DNA from: Oscillibacter sp.
GTDB taxonomy: Bacteria > Bacillota > Clostridia > Oscillospirales > Oscillospiraceae
Assembly: GCA_022791875.1 (NCBI GenBank)
Contig: JAAVZX010000042.1
Location: forward strand, 1-42,910
Direction: 5' to 3'
DNA: 42,910 nucleotides
The position numbers and the translations under genes are program-made. The notes under the pieces are model-generated. The model searched no databases. It saw only the letters and a program-made list of their open reading frames with translations, and was not told the DNA's origin. This document shows positions 17,065 to 25,852 of the stretch, piece after piece (positions within the stretch are counted from its first letter, which is position 1; the number at the start of each line of letters is the position of its first letter).

Positions 17065-17327
17065 CGGAACATCCCTCTTTCTCACTTTCTTATACCTTGC
17101 CTCTATTGCGGTTTTGTTGATGTACACGCCTTCCTTGATTTTTCAAACAGGTCCTGATCTTCACCGGTAAGATGCGTAAAAAAACTTAGAGGATTATTGG
17201 TCCTCCCGCACTTGATGAAACCGTCATCTGCGGGAGGGCCTTTTTTGCTAACCTTCGTGCCAGTCTGTATTCGACAAATCCCGCACACAATTGTAAGATG
17301 TCCCCATACTGTAAAGGAGGCATCTAT
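17065..17327 (+). other. Gap between IS remnant and recombinase
   Basis: No gene is supported here. The first 130 bases are AT-rich with no recognisable feature. A terminator-shaped hairpin lies at 17199-17246. The last 80 bases form the leader of the recombinase gene and end in AAAGGAGG (17313-17320). Confidence 0.5.
17199..17246 (+). terminator. Intrinsic terminator or attenuator upstream of the recombinase
   Basis: GGTCCTCCCGCA (17199-17210) pairs with TGCGGGAGGGCC (17229-17240), twelve pairs with one G-U and an 18-base loop, directly followed by six T. It is a textbook rho-independent terminator, 81 bases before the recombinase start, so it either ends upstream transcription or attenuates the recombinase. 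Confidence 0.85.
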
Positions 17328-18248
17328 ATGCAAGACCTGCAACATTTGCTCTCGCGGTATCTGAGGGACTGCCAGTACCAAAAGGGCCTTGATTCTAAGA
17401 CCTTAAAAGCCTACCGAATCGACCTGACCCAGTTTTCCACGTTTGTTTGTCAAAACGATTTGGGCCTGACGCGCGAGGGGTTGATGGAGTATATCACTCA
17501 GCTGCATCAGCAGTATAAGCCGAGGACGATTAAGCGCAAGGTTGCCAGCTTGAAAGCGTTCTGCAATTACCTGGAATACGAAGGGCTGGTAAACGAGAGC
17601 CCGTTCTCCCGACTCCGTTTGAAACTGAGTCCGCCGCTTATTCTGCCAAGAACGCTTCCTCTGTCCGCAATCGAGGCCATTTTGAAAAGCGCATATCGGG
17701 TGAAAAAGGAGGCAAAGAGCGAGGAACGTCACAATATTATCGTGCGGGACATCGCAGTTCTAGAGCTTCTGTTTGCCACCGGAGTGCGGGTGTCTGAGCT
17801 ATGTACACTCCAATATGAAGCTGTTCGGCTGGATGAGGGTGAAGTCAAAATCTTTGGGAAAGGGGCGAAAGAGCGGTATGTACAAATCGCGAACCCTGAT
17901 GTGTTAACTGCACTCCGCTGCTATACGGAAATTTTTCAAAAGGATATAGAACAAGCTGGGGCCTTTTTTGTCAACAGGTGCCATAGGCCGCTCTCTGACC
18001 AATCGGTCCGGAGTATCGTTACCAAATACAGTAAACTGGCTGGAGTAGAGAACCATATCACGCCGCATATGTTTCGCCACTCGTTTGCCACACTTTTGCT
18101 GGAGGAGGGTGTTGATATTCGCTACATCCAGCGTCTGCTGGGTCACAGTTCCATTGTTACAACGCAGATTTATACTCATGTAGCAGGTAAGAAGCAAAGG
18201 GACATCCTCTCGGAGAAGCATCCCAGAAATAAAATACGTTCGATGTAA
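17328..18248 (+). CDS. Tyrosine recombinase, XerC/XerD-like
   Basis: A 306-residue site-specific recombinase of normal Xer length. The N-terminal SAM-like DNA-binding domain (residues 1-95) contains SKTLKAYRIDLTQFSTF. Catalytic residues are R154 (ATGVRVSEL), a lysine in FGKGAKER (178-181), H247 and R250 (HMFRHSFATLL), H273 (LGHSSIVTT) and nucleophile Y282 (QIYTHV). All are present, so it should be active. ATG 17328 is chosen for AAAGGAGG 7 nt upstream. It could integrate or excise the element, resolve multimers of a replicating form, or belong to the adjacent AT-rich cassette. GC content is lower than in the transfer genes, and a strong terminator follows. Confidence 0.93.
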   Translation: MQDLQHLLSRYLRDCQYQKGLDSKTLKAYRIDLTQFSTFVCQNDLGLTREGLMEYITQLHQQYKPRTIKRKVASLKAFCNYLEYEGLVNESPFSRLRLKLSPPLILPRTLPLSAIEAILKSAYRVKKEAKSEERHNIIVRDIAVLELLFATGVRVSELCTLQYEAVRLDEGEVKIFGKGAKERYVQIANPDVLTALRCYTEIFQKDIEQAGAFFVNRCHRPLSDQSVRSIVTKYSKLAGVENHITPHMFRHSFATLLLEEGVDIRYIQRLLGHSSIVTTQIYTHVAGKKQRDILSEKHPRNKIRSM

Positions 18249-18253
18249 AAAGT

Positions 18254-18287
18254 GACGGGTATGCCGTAATTCGGCGTACCCGTCTTT
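18254..18287 (+). terminator. Intrinsic terminator after the recombinase
   Basis: GACGGGTATGCCG (18254-18266) pairs with CGGCGTACCCGTC (18272-18284), thirteen pairs with one G-U and a 5-base loop, followed by TTT. It begins 6 bases after the stop codon and separates the recombinase from the ATP-grasp cassette. Confidence 0.8.
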
Positions 18288-18298
18288 GCTCTGGAACT

Positions 18299-18318
18299 AT
18301 AGATAATACATGATTATC
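18299..18318 (+). promoter_or_regulatory. 20-bp motif with palindrome, upstream of the ATP-grasp gene
   Basis: ATAGATAATACATGATTATC contains the palindrome GATAAT-ACATG-ATTATC. An identical 20-bp copy lies in inverse orientation at 21139-21158, upstream of the convergent TPR-like gene, so each gene of the cassette has the same motif in the same orientation relative to it. It could be a shared operator or the inverted ends of a mobile cassette. No good -35 is seen in this copy. Confidence 0.7.
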
Positions 18319-18405
18319 TTGTGTTTCGAGAACAAGAGCATCTTAAGTAGTTGGCGCACAAAGTAGCAAAATCACGATGACAGGTACAATATATGAGGTG
18401 AGCAA

Positions 18406-19425
18406 ATGAATCCGTTAAAAGAATTAAGAGGGAAAACTATCGCCATTGTTTATATCTTCGAGAAAGAGGACGCGGATGGGTTTGGACATTTCCTAATATG
18501 GAAAGATAAGATCCTCACTGGATGGCTGAGTGCCGTTTACGAGTTAGAGTGCCTACCGTACATAATTGATGTCAGAACATTTATGCAAAAAGCCAGTAAT
18601 TATTCTCTCCCGCATATAGATTATGTTGTTAATCTAAACAGTGGCTGTAGTGAACTGTCCACAATGGGCCTGATTCCCTCCGTATGCAGCTTTCTAGGGA
18701 TTCCGTGTATTCCGTGTGATGCTACTGCCATACTCACAACGGAAAACAAAAAGATATCAAATTATGTCGCAATTGGCAATGCACTGCAAACGCCCAAGGC
18801 CCTTGACGCAGAAAATGACTATGGAATATTCAGGCCAATTAACCTCGGCAACAGTATCGGGATTGAGAAGAAACGCTTTACAGACTTTCATGCCGACGGT
18901 TTGTATCAGGAATTCATCCCAGGTTATGATGTCACTATTCCTGTTGCGTATAATTTCCTTTCTCTGGAATTAGATGTTTTACCGCCCACGCTATATTATC
19001 CGCATACACAGGATCCTGACTGGATTTTTGACGAGGAGACAAAAGTAGAAGACAAGGGATTGACAAGATTACAGTTTACAGACATCCAAGACGAAACGAA
19101 ACAAGCCATACTGCGTTTCTTTCGTGTTTTTGGAATTAAAACCTACGGGCGTATAGATGCACGTCTGAAAGAAACCCGTTTATTGACGGGTGATGCCGTT
19201 AAAAAACCATTCTCTCTCAACGATTGTTATTTCTTGGAAATTAATTCTATGCCAACAATTGAGCCAGACGATGGTTTTGACTTGGCCTTTAAGGCTGTGC
19301 AGTCCAATAAAACCCATAGTTTCTATAAATGTGCAAGTGAATATGTTTTGAACATCAAAAATCCAACTATCAATGGGTTTTTGTTGGCGTGTTCCATGAT
19401 GGCACTCTCTACATCCAGGTGCTGA
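18406..19425 (+). CDS. ATP-grasp enzyme, D-Ala-D-Ala-ligase-like
   Basis: A 339-residue protein with the ATP-grasp layout of D-alanine-D-alanine ligases: VVNLNSGC near residue 74 at the substrate domain, SFLGIPCIPCD around 95-105, the nucleotide-binding RPINLGNSIGIEKK at 143-156, YQEFIPGYDVTI at 167-178, GRIDARL at 248-254, and the metal-binding LEINSMPTI at 277-285. Such enzymes join a carboxylate to an amine using ATP. The sequence is divergent from housekeeping Ddl, so the substrate may be a peptide or amino acid other than D-Ala. The start is ATG 18406 after GAGGTGA. Base composition is clearly more AT-rich than the backbone. The last 17 bases overlap the convergent TPR-like gene. Confidence 0.8.
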   Translation: MNPLKELRGKTIAIVYIFEKEDADGFGHFLIWKDKILTGWLSAVYELECLPYIIDVRTFMQKASNYSLPHIDYVVNLNSGCSELSTMGLIPSVCSFLGIPCIPCDATAILTTENKKISNYVAIGNALQTPKALDAENDYGIFRPINLGNSIGIEKKRFTDFHADGLYQEFIPGYDVTIPVAYNFLSLELDVLPPTLYYPHTQDPDWIFDEETKVEDKGLTRLQFTDIQDETKQAILRFFRVFGIKTYGRIDARLKETRLLTGDAVKKPFSLNDCYFLEINSMPTIEPDDGFDLAFKAVQSNKTHSFYKCASEYVLNIKNPTINGFLLACSMMALSTSRC

Positions 19426-21097
19426 AATCGAATAAATTGTACCCGTATCTCAAAATAAAATCCCTCCGTTTTCCTGTTGTTGTATCTTGAATTTCTGGTA
19501 TATTGCAGGTTCTAAGTAATGGGAATTTGTCACCATATTTTGTGGTGAGGTATTGCATTTGAAGTATTCTGTAAGAAGCACAAAGCAAATTGCGTGAAAA
19601 AGATGCATTGATTATTTTTTCTACAGGAAACGTATTCACTAATTCCTCTCCAAAAGAAACATTTTGCCTATACGCAACAGCTAAAATATTCAGTAGATAG
19701 TCTGCGGACAAAAACGGCAGACGTTCAGCGCCCATGGAATCAAAAAGCCGCCGGAGCAACAAGCGTATCGAATTTTCATCTGCAGTGCAAAACGAATAGC
19801 TTTCCGCTATCAACTTGTTGCTTTCCAACGCTAATTTTTGTACGATCCTGTTTTGAAATTTCGCATATTCTAAACCTCGGTCAAATACCTCTATCGCTTC
19901 TGCAGGCCTACCGCAATATAAATAGGCAATGCCGACATTATTAAATATATGCGTCAGTCCTACCATGCCGGGGACATTGTTGATTGCCTCAATGGATAAG
20001 TCCCTAAATTCCTCGGGTGAAATTCGGTCCGTATAAAACTGCTCTATCAGCATATTATTTCTGGTATAAATAGCATGATCTTCCATATTGTTTTTCCTGA
20101 AGATGTCGTATGCTTTGCTGTACAGACGCATTTTCTCCATCTGAGAACATTCCGGGATTAGATCTGCGCATTTATATACCTGGGCCAATAGGATTTCGTT
20201 ATTTAACGTGGCTGCTAATTCCCATGCTTTCAAAATATCGGTGCCACCGCTGTCGTTGCAGAAAACTCTATACAATCGCGCGACGCACTCCATATTTTGT
20301 AAAAGAATGCGGTCTCTCTCGTTTCCTGTTTCAAATTGGGAAATATCATGCAGGGTCTTATTTAAAGGGGAGAAAATTTCTTCTTTTTGATCCATCAATA
20401 GGCTGGCCCTATATCGAAATAGCAGTGGACTAAATTCGGATACAACAGGGTTCTCTACCCAATCCGTTCCGGTCAGAATTTCTAATTTTGTGTTTGAACA
20501 AGTACTGTAACATTGTTCAGAGTATGACTCGATAAAAGATTCAATGTCTTCCGCACCGCAGTTTATCACCTTGTATGTGATTTCCTCGCCACTGTTGCGT
20601 ATCATCTTGATATTGATACCGTTAGGGCAATTAGATAAGAGTTCCTTTGCCCTTTCAAAATCATTGTCTTTTAACAGGACAATAATTGTCGGCCTCAAAA
20701 TACTGTCCTTATGGATATTAATAATTTTGGTGAGGGATCTCTTTGTTACCTTCCCCTCTTGTATAATGATCGGATCAACAATTTGCGGGCCGGCCGCCTG
20801 ATGTTCTGTAACAGTAAACAGTTTGCATAAAGCTGTAATTACCTCAGCGATAGACGTAATATAATCGCTTGTGATGACCTTTGAAATGCCATTGGCGACA
20901 TGGGTAACGCTACCTTGGACTTTATCTAGAACCCTGTTATAAAACTGTTTTGCTTTCCGTTCAGAGTCAAAGAAATGCTGCGTATTAACGAATTTACTCA
21001 AGTACTCATGCCCCCGACCAACAACAAACCGCTGCTCGACAACGAATATTGTAAACACATTTGTATCATTGTAGAAAATTCTTTCAATGTCCAGCAT
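19409..21097 (-). CDS. TPR-like protein of the ATP-grasp cassette, function unknown
   Basis: A 562-residue protein. The N-terminal 130 residues are unrecognised; residues 135-200 look like a small alpha/beta domain (RPTIIVLLKDNDFERAKELL). From about residue 230 onward it is all-helical with TPR-type repeats, clearest in HIFNNVGIAYLYCGRPAEAI, EVFDRGLEYAKFQN. No enzyme motif is visible. It is convergent with the ATP-grasp gene, shares its 20-bp upstream motif and low GC content, and overlaps its 3' end by 17 nt, so the two were probably acquired together. Possible roles are scaffold, sensor or peptide-binding regulator; none is shown. Confidence 0.75.
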   Translation of the reverse strand: MLDIERIFYNDTNVFTIFVVEQRFVVGRGHEYLSKFVNTQHFFDSERKAKQFYNRVLDKVQGSVTHVANGISKVITSDYITSIAEVITALCKLFTVTEHQAAGPQIVDPIIIQEGKVTKRSLTKIINIHKDSILRPTIIVLLKDNDFERAKELLSNCPNGINIKMIRNSGEEITYKVINCGAEDIESFIESYSEQCYSTCSNTKLEILTGTDWVENPVVSEFSPLLFRYRASLLMDQKEEIFSPLNKTLHDISQFETGNERDRILLQNMECVARLYRVFCNDSGGTDILKAWELAATLNNEILLAQVYKCADLIPECSQMEKMRLYSKAYDIFRKNNMEDHAIYTRNNMLIEQFYTDRISPEEFRDLSIEAINNVPGMVGLTHIFNNVGIAYLYCGRPAEAIEVFDRGLEYAKFQNRIVQKLALESNKLIAESYSFCTADENSIRLLLRRLFDSMGAERLPFLSADYLLNILAVAYRQNVSFGEELVNTFPVEKIINASFSRNLLCASYRILQMQYLTTKYGDKFPLLRTCNIPEIQDTTTGKRRDFILRYGYNLFDFSTWM

Positions 21098-21138
21098 ATC
21101 GTTCGTCTCCTCAAACGCAAGCTAATGAATTCATCAAC

Positions 21139-21178
21139 GATAATCATGTATTATCTATGCCTTATTCTATCATATCAA
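21139..21178 (-). promoter_or_regulatory. Promoter and operator-like palindrome of the TPR-like gene
   Basis: On the minus strand TTGATA (21173-21178) is spaced 17 bases from GATAAT (21150-21155), a good sigma-A-type promoter. The -10 lies inside the 20-bp motif (21139-21158) shared with the ATP-grasp upstream region, so a protein binding the palindrome would block or alter transcription initiation. Confidence 0.7.
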
Positions 21179-21568
21179 GTCGAAAAATGCGAGAGTTTTC
21201 ATCAATTTTTCTTCGGTACAACTTATAGGGATATTCTTTATAAAAAGCAGGTAAAAAGGCAAAAAATCTAAATTTTTAGGGATAGAGAAGGTTCCTCTTC
21301 CCCCACCTCTTAAATAAATGGCTTTGGTTGACAAAACTTCACCTATACAGCGTCCCGGCGGGATGGTAAAATAGACTCGTATTCTAGGGCGGAGTAAGTT
21401 AGGGCGGAGTAAGTTAGGGAGGAACGGCGAAAAGCGGGGGCGAAGTGCGCCCCTGGCCGCACCACAAAGACCTGGAATTGAAGATAAGGACAAGAAAAAG
21501 ACCGTGATTGCCTGGATGGGCAGTTGCGGCCTTTTTTTGTCCAAAGGAAGAGAGGAGCAGAAGCATGA
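21179..21568 (+). other. Intergenic leader region before the helicase operon
   Basis: No gene is supported. The region contains two perfect 15-bp tandem copies of AGGGCGGAGTAAGTT (21386-21400 and 21401-21415) with a partial third, a 6-bp stem GGGGCG/CGCCCC (21438-21454), and a terminator-like hairpin at 21502-21538. Composition shifts from AT-rich cargo to GC-rich backbone at about 21340, which marks the right edge of the inserted cassette. A TTGACA at about 21329 has no well-spaced -10. Confidence 0.6.
21502..21538 (+). terminator. Terminator-like hairpin in the helicase leader
   Basis: CCG (21502-21504) and ATTGCC (21507-21512) pair with GGCAGT (21519-21524) and CGG (21527-21529), a stem with a small internal bulge, followed two bases later by seven T. 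It sits 30 bases before the helicase start, so it may be an attenuator or a terminator of upstream transcripts. Confidence 0.6.
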
Positions 21569-24500
21569 ATGTCACAGAGTAATCTGATCAAGCTGACCTA
21601 TTTTGACCCGAAGTCCGAGGTGCGGCTCACAGCCTACGCAGACACCATCATCATGGACAGCGACAGTAAAGGCAATACCCTCAGTGCCATTCGTTTCGGC
21701 GGATACCCGGAAGTGGTGCGGAGCATGGCGGACGCTATCTACGGCGGAGCCGCGATTGAGGCGATTCAGAACGGCGCCGCGATCCTGCTTCGGAGCCGTC
21801 TCAAAGGCTATGAGCGGCAGTTTTCCCATGACGGCCTGTACGCCACAGCAACCCTCATGGCCAGCGACGACACGCAAACCGCAGACGCTCCAGATGAATC
21901 CGAGGATGAGGACCAGGCCACGGGCAGAGATGTCAGTCCGTCCCAACCCCGCAAGTGCTACATCTTTTGCCCTGCCGGGGACCGGGACCGGCTCTTTGAA
22001 GAGCTGGACCGCAAGACCGCCGCGCCGCTGATTCCGGCCTTCCGGGACTGCGTACTGGACGCCCTGATCGACCAAGGCGAGCTGCGTCCACTGAAGGTGT
22101 TCTCCATCAAGGAACGCCTGGACGCCTGGGTTCTGGACCTTCTGCCAAAGGACCGGAACGTGGTGGAAATTCTGGAGCGTGGCCTGGAAAACGGCAGCAT
22201 CGCCATTCCCGGCGGTGACCCCAGTCAGCCGGACGGTTTTGAGGGAGTGGAGAACGTCACCGGATATCTCAACACCTTCGGCGTCACGGTGGCGGACCGC
22301 ATCCGGGATCAGTTCCGGCCCCTGTTTGACCCGGCGTCGGAGCCTCTCTCGAAGGAAGTGCTGGCCGTCAATGACTACATCCAGTCAAAGGCCGGGTACT
22401 CCCTCTACGACGCCCAGCTTGCCGTGGCGGAATCCGTCAAGCGGCAGTTGGAGCGCAAAAGTGCCGCACTGATCATTGCCGAGTGCGGTAGTGGCAAGAC
22501 GAAGATCGGCTCTACCGCCCTGGGTGCGCTCTACGGTATGTGGGCTTCCCAGCGCCGGAAGGGTGCGGGAAAGGCCTTTGGCATCGTCATGTCCCCGTCT
22601 CACGTCACCCAGAAATGGGTCCGAGAAATCGGCGAAACCCTGCCGGACACCTACGCCATGGTGGTACGGAGCATCACGGACCTGAACCGGCTGTACGCCA
22701 TGTACGAGTCTGGGGACAAGAGTGTCTACGCAGTCCTCAGCAAAGAGAAGGCTCGGGACGGCTATATGCGCTACCCCGCCGTCACTTGGAACCGGCGCAG
22801 GAACGCATTCCTCTGCCCGGACTGTCTGGAACCTCTGGAAATGGAGATCAGCGAGGACGGTACCCGCTACAAGGTGAACGCGGACCAGTTCTTCTTTCAG
22901 AGGGAGCACAAGCAGAACCACAAATGCCCTCACTGCGGCACGGTGCTGTGGGCCCCGGTGAATCCGGAGAAGCATATCCCCTGGGTGCGGATCGGCGGCT
23001 ACGGCTGGGTGTACCGGGAAAAAGCGGACGCCCATATGAGACGTACCAAAAATGCGGTCATTCTGGATCAGCTCTGGAAAATCGCCGAGCACCCGGAGGG
23101 CCATTACCCCACCAGAGGCGCTTACCGCCGTTATCCCCTCAGCACTTACATCAAAAAGAAGCTGCGGGGTAAAATCGACGGCTTCCTGGCGGATGAGCTG
23201 CATGAGTACAACAATGCCAGCGGTCAAGGCGACGCGATGGCCGAGATTTTCGGCGCGGCAAGGCAGTTCGTAGGTATGACGGCCACCCTCATCAACGGTT
23301 ACAGCTCCGGAATCTTCCATCTGCTGTACCGCATTGTCCCCGGCCTGATGCAGAAGGACGGCAAGTCCTATCGTCGGCCCAGTGATTTTGACGCGGAGTA
23401 TGGCGTGGTGGAAAACGTCTACGAGGTGACGGATGGGGATTACAATTCCAACCGCCGGACCACCAAGCGGAAAACGCAATCCAAGAAACTCCCCGGTGTG
23501 TCTCCGCTGGTGTTCTCCCGATTCCTGCTGGAGTATACCGCCTTCCTCTCCCTGTCAGACATGGGGAAGGACTTGCCGGATTACGAAGAAATCCCTGTTC
23601 CCTTGGAAATGCCAGAGAAGGTTTTCGAGGCATACAAAGAGTCGGAGGGCATTCTGCAAAACACACTGAAAAGTGACCGGAAAGCGGCGAAAAAACTGCT
23701 GTCGGCCTACCTGAATCTGCTGACGGTGTACCCGGACCAGCCCTATGACCAGCCGGATATCATGTATCCCCTGGGCGAGCAGAAAATGGTGCTGGTCCAT
23801 CCAAAAAACACGGCGGATTTTGAGACGATTCTCCCCAAGGAGGAAAAGGCTCTGGAAATCGTGCGGGAGAAGATTGCCGCCGGGGAGCGGGTACTCATTT
23901 ACACCAGCTGGACTCGGACGGACTCTCAACGAAAGCTCATGGGCCTGCTTACCCGGGAGGGCATCCGCACAGAAATCCTCACGCCGAAAATCCCGCCGGA
24001 AAAGCGGGAGGCCTGGGTGGAAAAACGGGTGAACTCCGGTCTGCAAGTGCTGATTACCAACCAAAAATGTGTGGAAACTGGGTTGGACCTCAATGCTTTC
24101 ACCACGCTGATTTTCTACAGCATGGGCTACAACCTGTTCACGCTGCGGCAAGCCAGTCGAAGAAGCTGGCGGATCAATCAGACGGCACCCCGGGTGGAGG
24201 TCTATATGCTCTACTACAAGGACACCATGCAGGCCAAGGCTATGAAGCTGATGGCGTCGAAGCTGGCGGTCGCGGGCATCATCGAGGGCACCTTCTCCGA
24301 AGAGGGCCTTGCCGCCATGAGCGATGTGAAGGACCTGACCTCCCAGATGGCAAAGGAACTGGCCTTGGGCATCAAGGACAATGTGGAGGACATCGCCGCC
24401 GCATTCAAGAAAATGGCGGTCATCAATCCACATAGAATCCGGACGGTTCCGGCGCTGCCCAAGAGTGCGGAACCCACGGAAGTCACGGATATCGCGGAAG

Positions 24501-24682
24501 TCCTGCAAGCAGCCGCGGAGGAAGCTCCAACGGCAGACAGCACGCATTCCGTTGATTCTCAGAAGAAACAGGCGCTTTACGAGGGCCTGCTGCAAAAGTC
24601 CATAGACGAGCAGAAAAAACGGAAACCGAAGAAACGGGCGGAGGTAGAAAACCAACTGTCCCTCTTCGGCTTTGTTGCGTAA
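21569..24682 (+). CDS. SF2 helicase with C-terminal beta-clamp-binding motif
   Basis: A 1037-residue superfamily 2 helicase-like ATPase. Walker A is AECGSGKTK at residues 304-312, the Walker B box is ADELHEY at 541-547, motif III is GMTATL at 569-574, and an arginine-rich motif VI-like ASRRSWRINQT lies near 862. Between motifs I and II is a zinc ribbon (CPDC 416-419, CPHC 453-456). The last residues contain QLSLF at 1029-1033, the canonical sliding-clamp-binding pentapeptide. The element's own clamp homologue follows 12 nt downstream. It probably remodels DNA at element forks or during transfer. The ATG at 21569 has AGGAG 11 nt upstream, a rather long spacing. Confidence 0.88.
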   Translation: MSQSNLIKLTYFDPKSEVRLTAYADTIIMDSDSKGNTLSAIRFGGYPEVVRSMADAIYGGAAIEAIQNGAAILLRSRLKGYERQFSHDGLYATATLMASDDTQTADAPDESEDEDQATGRDVSPSQPRKCYIFCPAGDRDRLFEELDRKTAAPLIPAFRDCVLDALIDQGELRPLKVFSIKERLDAWVLDLLPKDRNVVEILERGLENGSIAIPGGDPSQPDGFEGVENVTGYLNTFGVTVADRIRDQFRPLFDPASEPLSKEVLAVNDYIQSKAGYSLYDAQLAVAESVKRQLERKSAALIIAECGSGKTKIGSTALGALYGMWASQRRKGAGKAFGIVMSPSHVTQKWVREIGETLPDTYAMVVRSITDLNRLYAMYESGDKSVYAVLSKEKARDGYMRYPAVTWNRRRNAFLCPDCLEPLEMEISEDGTRYKVNADQFFFQREHKQNHKCPHCGTVLWAPVNPEKHIPWVRIGGYGWVYREKADAHMRRTKNAVILDQLWKIAEHPEGHYPTRGAYRRYPLSTYIKKKLRGKIDGFLADELHEYNNASGQGDAMAEIFGAARQFVGMTATLINGYSSGIFHLLYRIVPGLMQKDGKSYRRPSDFDAEYGVVENVYEVTDGDYNSNRRTTKRKTQSKKLPGVSPLVFSRFLLEYTAFLSLSDMGKDLPDYEEIPVPLEMPEKVFEAYKESEGILQNTLKSDRKAAKKLLSAYLNLLTVYPDQPYDQPDIMYPLGEQKMVLVHPKNTADFETILPKEEKALEIVREKIAAGERVLIYTSWTRTDSQRKLMGLLTREGIRTEILTPKIPPEKREAWVEKRVNSGLQVLITNQKCVETGLDLNAFTTLIFYSMGYNLFTLRQASRRSWRINQTAPRVEVYMLYYKDTMQAKAMKLMASKLAVAGIIEGTFSEEGLAAMSDVKDLTSQMAKELALGIKDNVEDIAAAFKKMAVINPHRIRTVPALPKSAEPTEVTDIAEVLQAAAEEAPTADSTHSVDSQKKQALYEGLLQKSIDEQKKRKPKKRAEVENQLSLFGFVA

Positions 24683-24694
24683 AAGGAGGCTATT

Positions 24695-25834
24695 TTGAGA
24701 GCAGTATTGAATCGCGCTGAATTCCTCAGTGCGGCCAAGCGCGGGGAGAGCATTGCGCCCCATGACTCCCCGCTGGATGTGTTGAAGGGCCTGCTCCTGG
24801 AGGTGGACGCCAAAGGCAGTCTCACCATGACCGCCACCAATCTGGAGGTCGCGCTGGAGCAGAAAATCCCCTGTCAGGCGGTGGAGGATGGCTCTTTTGT
24901 CCTGAACGCCTGCCTTGCCGTATCCATGCTGGACAAGCTGGCTGGCGACACGGTGACGCTGGAACGGGAACCCGGAAAGTCTGTGCTTCACGTCAGCGGA
25001 GGTCAGGCGGAATACCTGGTCCCCATCTGGGAGCGGACCAGCTACCCCAAGCTGGAGATTCCCTTCCCGGAAGATACGGTGAAAGTCAGCGGTATTCCCG
25101 GCATGGCGAAGCGGACCGTGTTTGCCGCCGCCCAGGACGACAGCAAGCCACTGATGAAATGCGTCAACCTAAAATTCACTAGGGACGGCCTTCGGGCAGT
25201 CGTAGGGAACGGGAGCTGTATCATGACGGCCCGTGGAGATGAAAAGAGCATGGGCGACGTCAGTCTTTTGCTTCCCGCCCTCTCTCTGGAAAAGCTGGCC
25301 CGGCTGTGCGGCGACAAGGACGAGTTCCGCGTCGGCACCACCGGCAAATCCATCGTATTCCTGAAAGAGAACTTCGCGTACAGCGCCCGCCTTCTGGAGG
25401 GAGAGTACATTGACACGGAAGGTCTGATCGGCAGCATCCGGAACCAGTTCACGGTCCTCACCGGGGTACAGGAGCTGCGGAAAACGCTGGACACGGCAAG
25501 CTGCGTTGACGTGGACGGAAAGATCTGCCTGCGGTTTGAGGGCCAGCGGCTTACATTCTGCTGCAAGGGCGAGGTCGGGACCACCAGCGTTCCTATGGAC
25601 GTGATTCCACTGACTGGAACGCCTCAGGGTGAATTCTGGTACATATCCCGCCAGCTTGCACGGTGCCTGAAATCTCTGACCGGCACAGTAAAGCTGGGAG
25701 TAGCCCAGAGCGGAATGCTGACGCTGGAGGCGGAGGACGCCTATTATCTGCAAACCGGCGTCCGGCCTGGGTTCACGGCTACGGAGAAGAAGGCGAAGAA
25801 ACCTGACAAGAAGCCCGTCAAAAAGGCGGCGTAA
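24695..25834 (+). CDS. dnaN-like: DNA polymerase III beta sliding-clamp homologue
   Basis: A 379-residue protein close to the usual 366-380 residues of DnaN. Three similar domains can be traced: the first ends near VLHVSGGQAEYLVPIWERTS with the YP-L element after it, the second starts at about FAAAQDDSKPLMKCVNLKF (the clamp consensus where domain II repeats the RPIL-like strand), and the third runs to ADEDAYYLQTG-like LEAEDAYYLQTGVRPGF. A Lys-rich tail (KKAKKPDKKPVKKAA) follows, unlike chromosomal clamps. The start is TTG 24695 after AAAGGAGG. It forms an operon with the helicase. A plasmid-borne clamp may serve the element's own replication or recruit its helicase. Confidence 0.85.
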   Translation: MRAVLNRAEFLSAAKRGESIAPHDSPLDVLKGLLLEVDAKGSLTMTATNLEVALEQKIPCQAVEDGSFVLNACLAVSMLDKLAGDTVTLEREPGKSVLHVSGGQAEYLVPIWERTSYPKLEIPFPEDTVKVSGIPGMAKRTVFAAAQDDSKPLMKCVNLKFTRDGLRAVVGNGSCIMTARGDEKSMGDVSLLLPALSLEKLARLCGDKDEFRVGTTGKSIVFLKENFAYSARLLEGEYIDTEGLIGSIRNQFTVLTGVQELRKTLDTASCVDVDGKICLRFEGQRLTFCCKGEVGTTSVPMDVIPLTGTPQGEFWYISRQLARCLKSLTGTVKLGVAQSGMLTLEAEDAYYLQTGVRPGFTATEKKAKKPDKKPVKKAA

Positions 25835-25852
25835 GGGAAAGGAGGGATGCCC

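Noticed and set aside
18406..19425. ATP-grasp gene as a vancomycin-resistance ligase
   Set aside because: No VanH-, VanX- or VanRS-like genes accompany it, and the sequence is divergent from the VanA/VanB ligases.
21386..21425. 15-bp tandem repeats considered as a CRISPR array
   Set aside because: The copies are directly adjacent without spacers and only two are complete; no cas gene is present anywhere in the window.
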